Of a DNA stretch of 50,818 nt, positions 7,892 through 13,997 are shown one piece after another. The notes under the pieces were generated by a model that saw only the letters and a list, made by a program, of their open reading frames with translations, did not search any database and was not told the origin of the DNA. A program made the translations under genes and the position numbers. This DNA comes from a bacterium (lineage in GTDB: Bacteria > Cyanobacteriota > Vampirovibrionia > Gastranaerophilales > Gastranaerophilaceae). The stretch lies in NCBI GenBank assembly GCA_017942035.1, contig JAGAVG010000049.1, forward strand, positions 1 through 50,818, in the 5' to 3' direction. Numbering within the stretch: position 1 is the stretch's first letter; the number at the start of each line of letters is the position of its first letter.

Positions 7892-8662
7892 CTAGAACTT
7901 GAGCGGATAATCTTTCGGTATTTTCCAGCCGTTGAACATAATAAGAGGGGTACAGTATGAACGTGCAAATCTGGGCATTGTTTTACTGCAGCCATAATTG
8001 GTATTGTTTTTTAATGTATCAACATCACCATCCCAATCCCACATATAAGGTTCTAAACCTTTGTTATAATGGTGTTTATTCGCTTCACTCGTATCTGCCG
8101 GAGAGAAGAGAAATGGAAATGATTTAGTTCCTGAAATCGTAGGATCATATACGATGGTTCCATTTTCGCGACTAATCTTTTTAAAATCTTTTGCGTATGG
8201 ATAAAAATACCAGCCAAGGACGCTAAAATTTAACAAACTTCCATCTAAAAAATATACAGCAACCATCCCCTCTGAATTTCCACTATTAAAACTTTCAGCT
8301 TTAGCAAATTTCATATAAGGTTTTAAATATTTATTAAACCAAGCCATTGCTTGTGATTTTGAATAGTCGGGAAGTCCATCCTCACCTGTTTCAAAGCTGC
8401 GTCCTATATAATCCCAATACTTTTTATCTCCATTGACCGTCTCAGACATTTGTATAGCTTGATTGATAGTTGTATAAAACTTTGCGAGTCTTGTTTCAAC
8501 AACATGTTTCCTGTGATTCTGTATCAACACTGGCAATGTTATCGCCGCAACTACACCGATTATCCCGAGTGTGATTAAAACCTCAGCCAAGGTAAACGCG
8601 GTTCTACGGCGCCTGACAGAGTGTAATAAAAAGACCTCAGCCAAAGTGAATGCTTGTTTCAT
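7892..8662 (-). CDS. Prepilin-type protein with duplicated cleavage motif
   Basis: A 256-residue pilin-like protein. The cleavage motif occurs twice: MKQAFTLAEV at residues 1-10 and TAFTLAEVLITLG at 21-33. Only the second is followed by the hydrophobic helix. The 11 residues between (FLLHSVRRRRT) look like a repeat insertion that duplicated about 20 bases of the gene. The mature domain ends in FNGWKIPKDYPLKF, like the genes at 25 and 34693. A strong AAGGAGG precedes the ATG and sits beside a 17-bp palindrome shared with the divergent XRE gene. Confidence 0.85.
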   Translation of the reverse strand: MKQAFTLAEVFLLHSVRRRRTAFTLAEVLITLGIIGVVAAITLPVLIQNHRKHVVETRLAKFYTTINQAIQMSETVNGDKKYWDYIGRSFETGEDGLPDYSKSQAMAWFNKYLKPYMKFAKAESFNSGNSEGMVAVYFLDGSLLNFSVLGWYFYPYAKDFKKISRENGTIVYDPTISGTKSFPFLFSPADTSEANKHHYNKGLEPYMWDWDGDVDTLKNNTNYGCSKTMPRFARSYCTPLIMFNGWKIPKDYPLKF

Positions 8663-8672
8663 ATTTCCTCCT

Positions 8673-8689
8673 TGTCGCTAACAGCGACA
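8673..8689. promoter_or_regulatory. Palindromic operator candidate between prepilin and XRE genes
   Basis: TGTCGCT-AAC-AGCGACA is a perfect inverted repeat with 7-bp arms. It abuts the Shine-Dalgarno site of the prepilin gene and lies about 20 bases before the -10 box of the divergent XRE gene. This is a natural place for the XRE protein to bind; the pairing is inference. Confidence 0.55.
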
Positions 8690-8710
8690 GTTATTGATAA
8701 TAACATATCA

Positions 8711-8716
8711 TAAAAT
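8711..8716 (+). promoter_or_regulatory. -10 box of XRE gene, probably leaderless
   Basis: TAAAAT lies exactly six bases before the ATG and no Shine-Dalgarno site is present. No good -35 is visible at 17 bases. Confidence 0.45.
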
Positions 8717-8722
8717 ATATTT

Positions 8723-8980
8723 ATGCGCAATATATTTAGAGAAGAACTAGGAAAAAATATCAGGAACTTACGACATAAAAAAAATATTACACAAGAAACA
8801 TTGTCATTAGAAGCACATATTTCTCGCTCTCACATTGCAATGCTAGAAACAGGCAAACGAGATATTACCGTGAGCCTGCTCTTTCAGATATCAAGAGCAC
8901 TGAATGTAAACATGCGCGAGATTTTTTCATTTGATGATATTGAAAAATACAAATTTGATGTAGAAAAATTCTATCAATAA
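8723..8980 (+). CDS. XRE-family (Cro/C1-type) transcriptional regulator
   Basis: An 85-residue protein that is essentially one helix-turn-helix domain: LGKNIRNLRHKKNITQETLSLEAHISRSHIAMLE (residues 9-42), with the recognition helix at HISRSHIAMLETG and the typical following RDITVSLLFQISRALNV. It is a small DNA-binding repressor or activator. It is transcribed away from the prepilin gene at 7892 with a 60-base intergenic region containing a perfect palindrome, so control of that prepilin gene and of itself is likely. Confidence 0.88.
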   Translation: MRNIFREELGKNIRNLRHKKNITQETLSLEAHISRSHIAMLETGKRDITVSLLFQISRALNVNMREIFSFDDIEKYKFDVEKFYQ

Positions 8981-9001
8981 ATTTATGTAGAATTTATCTA
9001 A

Positions 9002-10363
9002 TTAATATGTGGTATAAATGCTTCTCAAAATAAATTCTTCGATTTCTTTTTTATCTGCCGAAGAGTTTTCAGGGTCTGTTATCATAATATTAAAGGCGTA
9101 GGTTTTGCCTTTTTCTGTTGTGATATATCCGGTAATTGCACTGATATCAGACAAAGTTCCCGTTTTAGCGTGAAGTTTATCTTGAAAATACAACATTCTG
9201 TTTTTTAGAGTACCTTCTCCCGGAGTTGGCAAAAGTTTAACATACTCTTCAAAATTTCCGTACTTACTCTGCTGAACTAGAAAATCAGTCATAAAATCCG
9301 AAGTTACAAGGTTATTTTTTGAAACACCGCTACCGTCGGTAATTCTAATATTACCCTTTTCCACCCCAATTTTTTCTAAATAACTATCCAGCATTTTTGA
9401 TGAGGTTTCAAAAGTCCCCGTTTGTTTCGAAAAATTAGCACCGGCAAGTTTAAAAACTGTTTCGGCCACATAATTGTTACTATTTTTTAGAACATCTTCC
9501 GTTGCATCCTTGATAGGATGAGTAATCTCAGAGACAAGATAGATTCCTTTTTGCGGAAGTTTCTGGTTTTTCAAATCCTTGTAATATTCAATTTTACTTT
9601 CTCTAATTACATCTTCCAATCTAAGCTTAAAATATCTCTGCGGATTGTTGTTAGGAATATAAAATGTCTTTCTTTTCCCGATTGTACCTTCAATTTTAAG
9701 CATATCCGGAGCAATACTGTTATTTCTGGTTATTTTTATATCGGTATCTTTTCCGGTTTTTGTAAAATTCATAAAAGTTACCGGATAAAAGTTTTCGGTA
9801 TAAATCTCAGCGGGAGCACCATTTTGAGTTGGATTAATTACGATTCCTAAAGAATTTTTATCAAGATTATATGCACTAAACTTTGGCATCAAAGGGTTCA
9901 AATCATCATCCCATTGCCAGCCTTCACCCCATTCATTTTTATCAAAAATAGATTCATCAATATAAATATTTTTTGGTTCAAGTATTTTTTTATTTTTTGC
10001 AACAGCAAACAAATCTTTCAAATCTCTGGACATCAGATACGGATCAGCCCCTAATTTCAAATACAAATCATTGTTTATACTTTTATAAAGCGAAGTTTTG
10101 AATTCATAATCACATCCGAGGTTATCTAAAGCGGCCGTGTAAGTTACAATTTTCAATGTTGATGCAGGATTTTGAGGGCGTTTAGAATTTAACTCATAAA
10201 CAGTATTACCGCTTTTAATATCTTTAACTGAAATTGAAAGGGTATTTTTATTTACGTGATATTTAGAAAGCGTTTTTGGAATGGATTCCGCATAGCAGCT
10301 AAGCGTGTTACTCAATAATATCGCAGAAGTCAATATTAACGTTTTGAATAAATTTTTATACAC
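9002..10363 (-). CDS. dacB: D-alanyl-D-alanine carboxypeptidase/endopeptidase (PBP4, peptidase S13)
   Basis: A periplasmic penicillin-binding protein that trims peptidoglycan peptides. A signal peptide occupies residues 1-25. The three active-site motifs are S68-T-L-K71 (NPASTLKIV), S-K-N near residue 345 (DGSGVSKNN), and K-T-G near 400 (LHAKTGTLSDIS). Length 453 matches DacB. The start is GTG at 10363 behind GAGGTGAAAT and overlaps the amidase gene by eight bases. Third gene of an acyltransferase-amidase-dacB operon. Confidence 0.9.
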   Translation of the reverse strand: MYKNLFKTLILTSAILLSNTLSCYAESIPKTLSKYHVNKNTLSISVKDIKSGNTVYELNSKRPQNPASTLKIVTYTAALDNLGCDYEFKTSLYKSINNDLYLKLGADPYLMSRDLKDLFAVAKNKKILEPKNIYIDESIFDKNEWGEGWQWDDDLNPLMPKFSAYNLDKNSLGIVINPTQNGAPAEIYTENFYPVTFMNFTKTGKDTDIKITRNNSIAPDMLKIEGTIGKRKTFYIPNNNPQRYFKLRLEDVIRESKIEYYKDLKNQKLPQKGIYLVSEITHPIKDATEDVLKNSNNYVAETVFKLAGANFSKQTGTFETSSKMLDSYLEKIGVEKGNIRITDGSGVSKNNLVTSDFMTDFLVQQSKYGNFEEYVKLLPTPGEGTLKNRMLYFQDKLHAKTGTLSDISAITGYITTEKGKTYAFNIMITDPENSSADKKEIEEFILRSIYTTY

Positions 10364-11180
10364 ATTTCACCTCGTAAGATTTTCTAATATCATTTAAGAC
10401 CGTACATTTATCTCTGAAATCGTACATCTCATCAAAATTTAAAACTGCCGTCATGGCGCCTTCTTTTTGATCTTTAATTTCCGATAAAGTTTCGCCTTTG
10501 TAGTCTATAATTCTGGAGTGGCCGATGTTCCAGTCGTTTTCATTTATTGGACCGGATTGAGTGAGTGCAATCATATAAGTTTGATTTTCGACTGCGCGGC
10601 ATCTTGTCATACATTCCCAAGGAATAGGCTTTTTTAACCCCCAGGCGGCACAATTTACAAGCAAATCGGCGCCGGCTTTTCTGTATGCTCTGTATATTTC
10701 CGGAAATCTTATGTCATAACAGATGGTAAGCCCAACATTTATCCCGTCTAAATTTACCATCACTGGAGAATTTCCAACCTCAACGTAATCACCTTCGTTA
10801 TCTCCGTAATATGAAAACAGATGATTTTTGGAATATTTAGCAATTAAATTTCCGTTTCTGTCAAAAACCGGACACGTATTATAATATTTGTTATCGTCTG
10901 TTTTTTCGATAACACTTCCGCCGACAACAAAAGAATTATGTTTTTTTGCAATGTTTGAAAGGGTAGCTGCAGCATGGCTGTCGTTAAAATTTTCCGCACA
11001 GGCTCTAAAATCTTCACAAGACCAACCAACAGTCCAAACCTCAGGGAAAACAATTATATCGGTATTTTCTTCAACAAAATTGTCTGTTAACGATTTAATT
11101 TTTTCACAATTGGCTTTTATGTCTGCGATTTTGGAATTCATCTGAATTCCGGCAACTTTTATTTTTTTAGATTGTCCCAT
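10356..11180 (-). CDS. Carbon-nitrogen hydrolase (nitrilase superfamily, omega-amidase-like)
   Basis: A 274-residue cytoplasmic amidase. The Glu-Lys-Cys triad is visible as FPEVWTVGW (E47), KYSKNHLFSY (Lys near 116) and TICYDIRFPEIYR (Cys near 153). Closest in flavour to omega-amidase/deaminated-glutathione amidase types, which remove small dead-end amides; the substrate cannot be read from sequence. It overlaps dacB by eight bases and the acyltransferase by 22, so it is translationally coupled. A second member of the superfamily is at 46815. Confidence 0.87.
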   Translation of the reverse strand: MGQSKKIKVAGIQMNSKIADIKANCEKIKSLTDNFVEENTDIIVFPEVWTVGWSCEDFRACAENFNDSHAAATLSNIAKKHNSFVVGGSVIEKTDDNKYYNTCPVFDRNGNLIAKYSKNHLFSYYGDNEGDYVEVGNSPVMVNLDGINVGLTICYDIRFPEIYRAYRKAGADLLVNCAAWGLKKPIPWECMTRCRAVENQTYMIALTQSGPINENDWNIGHSRIIDYKGETLSEIKDQKEGAMTAVLNFDEMYDFRDKCTVLNDIRKSYEVKCV

Positions 11181-11851
11181 AATTTTTGCTCTTTAGCTTT
11201 TTTATATTCTTCAGGAGCTCTTCTGTCCAACTCTTCAAGGGCTTCTTTTATTTTTTGTTTGTAAGGCTCGTATTCGTTATCCGGCAAGTCTTTAGGAATA
11301 TATATAGGTTCACCGTACAGATTTATAATTTTAGCATCCCAAACAGGAAGCTTCATTTTATCCCAAGAAGGTAGTGTTAAGAAACATTTTTGCGGACAAT
11401 ACCAGGTGAGCGGAATAATCGGCTTGCCTGAAAGTTTCGCAATTTTTATAACTCCGTTTTTAACCTTGTGCAAAGGTCCTGACGGACCGTCGATAGTAAG
11501 TGCGGCATCTTCCCCGTCATTCAAACGTTCAATCAATTGCATTGTAGCAGTTGCGGCACCTTTTTTCTGGCTTGACCCTCTTACAACTTTGAGCCCCATC
11601 GCTTCTGTTCCTGCGGTAATGATTTCACCGTCAAGAGACTGGCTAATCATAATACTTGCACGGCTTCTATCTCTAAGACCGTATATACAGCACTGGTTTG
11701 TATGCCATAGCGCATAAATACAGGAAGGAAATTTTTCCATAGAAGGTTCATTAATACCTACAATATGCGTAAGATTTCTTTGGAAATTCATCCAGGCAAC
11801 TATTCCCTTTTTCAATATCCAGATGTTGTCTTTATTAATCAATCTAACCAT
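11159..11851 (-). CDS. DUF374 lysophospholipid acyltransferase-like protein
   Basis: A 230-residue protein of the DUF374 family, related to lipid A/lysophospholipid acyltransferases. Conserved blocks are ALWHTNQ, ISQSLDGEIITAG, GLKVVRGSSQKKGAATA and LTIDGPSGPLHKVKNGVIKIAKLSGKPIIPL in two overlapping parts. In Gram-negative bacteria such genes often sit beside lipid A genes; here it heads an operon with an amidase and dacB. No Shine-Dalgarno site precedes the ATG, but a TATATT box lies six bases upstream. Confidence 0.85.
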   Translation of the reverse strand: MVRLINKDNIWILKKGIVAWMNFQRNLTHIVGINEPSMEKFPSCIYALWHTNQCCIYGLRDRSRASIMISQSLDGEIITAGTEAMGLKVVRGSSQKKGAATATMQLIERLNDGEDAALTIDGPSGPLHKVKNGVIKIAKLSGKPIIPLTWYCPQKCFLTLPSWDKMKLPVWDAKIINLYGEPIYIPKDLPDNEYEPYKQKIKEALEELDRRAPEEYKKAKEQKLWDNLKK

Positions 11852-11857
11852 ATTGTT

Positions 11858-11886
11858 AATATATCATAGATAAATTTTTACGCAAA
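11858..11886 (-). promoter_or_regulatory. Promoter of DUF374 operon, probably leaderless
   Basis: TATATT (11858-11863) lies six bases before the ATG with no ribosome-binding site. A partial -35, TTGCGT, lies 16 bases further upstream (11880-11885). Confidence 0.45.
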
Positions 11887-11902
11887 GAGAATTTTTCAGG
11901 AT

Positions 11903-11936
11903 AAAAAAAACGCGGCAAAGATTTATCTTTGCCGCG
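11903..11936 (-). terminator. Terminator of the LysM/Lys-Ala-rich gene
   Basis: CGCGGCAAAGA-TTTAT-CTTTGCCGCG forms a near-perfect 10-bp stem; on the minus strand it is followed by eight T residues. It lies 19 bases past the stop codon of the gene at 11956. Confidence 0.88.
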
Positions 11937-11955
11937 CAAATTTTATTTTAAATTA

Positions 11956-13068
11956 TTAAGCACCTTTTTTCATATCTCTGGCCATTATATATGCATCAAC
12001 TCCAACTGATAACGCAGTTCCGACTCCCGGAATGCAAGATGCTGCTCCTGATCCGACTTCCATTGCTGCTCCTGTGTAATCACCATGGGCGGCTCTGTCA
12101 ACGGCAAATGCAATACCCGCAAGTAATCCGACGCCCGGAATTTTCTTAAGTAAAGTTTTGCCGGTTGCTTTTGCTGCGGCTTTCGCAGTTGTTTTTGCCG
12201 TAGACTTTGCAGCGGTTTTAGCAGCAGTCTTTGTTGCTGTTTTTGCCGCTTTTTTAGCACCTGCTTTTGCAACTTGACCTTTTGGTGTTTTTACAATCTT
12301 TCTTTTAAGCGGTTGGCCTGTTGTCTGATTTAATCCTGCAGCCTTTCTCTTAGCCTTCATTGCTGCGGTTGCCTTGGCGCTGTTTGCTTTAGCTTTTGCT
12401 ACTCTTTTTTCTTGTTCTGCAATCTTTGCGGCCGAAGCTTTATTAGCTTTTAAACTTTTTAATTTTGCTTCTTCTGCTTTTAAATCAGTCTTTACCTTTT
12501 TAGCTGTAACAGCGGCATTACGTGCATCTTTAATTTTTGCAGCTTTAGCATTTCTTGCATGCTGAACTTTTGCGGCATCGACTTTACCTTTTAACTTAGT
12601 TGCGGCTTTCTTAGAACCCTCAGCAACTTTAGCGGAAGCTTTTTTAGTTAAGTTCTTTACATTCTTATCTCTTATTATTGCTTCACCTATTTTCAATCCA
12701 AACTTAGTTCCGGCAGTTGCAGCGCCTCCCAATGTTGTATATTTAAGCGCCTGACCATCCTCCGTTCCATCTTCCGGAACAGCACCTGATTCTTCCGGCA
12801 CTGCGCCATCTTCAACTCCATCGTCCGGAACTTCACTGCCGTCTTCTGCATGTTCAACTTCAAGCCCTTTTACTTTTAAATCGCCAAGTTTACCATAAAA
12901 TTTTTCTTTTGAACACTTTTCAAAATCTCCATCCTCATAGCCATTTTGTTTTGCAATGCTTTTCATTTCATCAACAATTTGTTGATTAGTAACTTTTTGT
13001 TCACCTGTTTGTTTTTGCACACTTTGTTTTGCAATACCCCAAAGGGTTTGGTTTTGTTCAATCTTCAT
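11956..13068 (-). CDS. LysM-like N-terminus, Lys/Ala-rich linker and glycine-rich hydrophobic hairpin
   Basis: Unrecognised 370-residue protein with three parts. Residues 1-50 (QTLWGIAKQ...TNQQIVDEMKSIAKQNG) look like a LysM motif, here without a signal peptide. Residues 80-110 are acidic repeats (VPDDGVEDGAVPEE). Residues 130-300 are histone-H1-like, made of Lys, Ala and Thr (KKAAKTATKTAAKTAAKS). The C-terminal 65 residues (KKIPGVGLLAGIAFAVDR...SCIPGVGTALSVGVDAY) form a repeated IPGVG hydrophobic hairpin, of a kind I associate with secreted or phage-encoded proteins. A GAGGAGAT site precedes the ATG. The promoter and leader are shared with the LysM gene at 41543. Confidence 0.75.
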   Translation of the reverse strand: MKIEQNQTLWGIAKQSVQKQTGEQKVTNQQIVDEMKSIAKQNGYEDGDFEKCSKEKFYGKLGDLKVKGLEVEHAEDGSEVPDDGVEDGAVPEESGAVPEDGTEDGQALKYTTLGGAATAGTKFGLKIGEAIIRDKNVKNLTKKASAKVAEGSKKAATKLKGKVDAAKVQHARNAKAAKIKDARNAAVTAKKVKTDLKAEEAKLKSLKANKASAAKIAEQEKRVAKAKANSAKATAAMKAKRKAAGLNQTTGQPLKRKIVKTPKGQVAKAGAKKAAKTATKTAAKTAAKSTAKTTAKAAAKATGKTLLKKIPGVGLLAGIAFAVDRAAHGDYTGAAMEVGSGAASCIPGVGTALSVGVDAYIMARDMKKGA

Positions 13069-13159
13069 AATAATCTCCTCTGTTTTTTACTTCACTCGTG
13101 TTATAAGTACCTATAATTCTGTAAAGTAAAATTGGCAGAAGAAATTGCTATACCGCCCC

Positions 13160-13217
13160 CATAGCATAGCATAGCATAGCATAGAGCAATTATATCAAGG
13201 TTTTTCAGGTTTTTAAA
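13160..13217 (-). promoter_or_regulatory. Promoter with TATGC pentamer array at the transcription start
   Basis: TTTAAA (13212-13217), 17-base spacer, TATAAT (13189-13194). The predicted +1 falls at about 13182, inside five perfect tandem pentamers (CATAG on the plus strand, TATGC sense; 13160-13184). The untranslated leader is about 110 bases. The same promoter-plus-array occurs at 42674-42731. Confidence 0.75.
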
Positions 13218-13294
13218 CTTATTTTTACATAACTTAACAATTGCCCTTTTGACACGGCATTGTTAAGTTTTTGTAATATTTTAATGAATTTAAA

Positions 13295-13351
13295 ACCGAA
13301 CGAAATGAGCGTGTCAATCCAGTTTTTCCGGTAGACTAAAGTCTACCCTAC
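13295..13351. repeat. Partial R1 followed by R2 repeat
   Basis: A truncated R1 (CGAACGAAATGAGCG...CAATCCAGTT, 13295-13325) is joined to the R2 palindrome GGTAGACTAAAGTCTACC (13330-13347). The rest of the 317-base gap 13069-13385 holds the promoter described above and AT-rich sequence. Confidence 0.75.
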
Positions 13352-13385
13352 GGCTGAAAATTCAAACCCGGGCGCACTAAATCCC

Positions 13386-13997
13386 TCATTTACATAATCT
13401 AACAACAATCAAATTTCTTGTAAAATTCACTTCCAGCGGGAGTTCATACGGAATTATATCCGCCACTTTTGCGTTAAATTTTTTCAAAACTTTTGAGGCG
13501 CCGGCGATTTCTTCGTCTGTTTTTATTGATTTATATGCGATAAAATACCCCTCGTCTTTCAACATCGGAAGTCCGTATTTCAATATGGTTTCAAGCGGTG
13601 CAACAGCGCGTGAAGTTATTATATCAAAATGTTTTTTATATTTTATGAAAAGATTTTCTGCTCTGTCGCAAATCGGGTGAAAATTTTTTAACTCCAATTT
13701 TTGAGAAATCTCTGTGATTGCGTTGACTTTTTTCCTTATACTGTCAAGAGCATAAACCTCAATATCAGGATAGTTTACTGCAATCGGGAGTGACGGAAAT
13801 CCTCCGCCTGTGCCAATATCAAGAAGTTTGATTTTATTTTTACACGGGTATTTATTGAAAAAATTTTCTATCGACAGGCTGTCAAAAATATGTTTTTCCC
13901 ACAAAAATTTTTCATCGTTTTTTGATATCAAATTTATTTTTGCGTTCTGTTCTAAAAATGCTTTTATGTAATTTTCAAACTTATTTTTTTCTATCAT
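13386..13997 (-). CDS. rsmG: 16S rRNA (guanine527-N7)-methyltransferase
   Basis: Methylates G527 of 16S rRNA using S-adenosylmethionine. The 203-residue length and motifs fit RsmG/GidB: KINLISKNDEKFLWEKHIFDS near residues 20-40, the SAM loop LLDIGTGGGFPSLPIA (58-73), YALDSIRKKV, and ITSRAVAPLETIL. Its start overlaps the stop of the ATPase-TPR gene (ATGA, four bases), so the two are coupled. Confidence 0.93.
   Translation of the reverse strand: MIEKNKFENYIKAFLEQNAKINLISKNDEKFLWEKHIFDSLSIENFFNKYPCKNKIKLLDIGTGGGFPSLPIAVNYPDIEVYALDSIRKKVNAITEISQKLELKNFHPICDRAENLFIKYKKHFDIITSRAVAPLETILKYGLPMLKDEGYFIAYKSIKTDEEIAGASKVLKKFNAKVADIIPYELPLEVNFTRNLIVVRLCK

Noticed and set aside
11985-12565. Open frames opposite and alongside the Lys/Ala-rich gene
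   Set aside because: They are shadows caused by the repetitive GC-biased codons of the gene at 11956 and have no ribosome sites.
13160-13184. Pentamer array as a coding leader peptide
   Set aside because: The frame hits a stop shortly after the array and has no ribosome site; a position at the transcription start explains it better.
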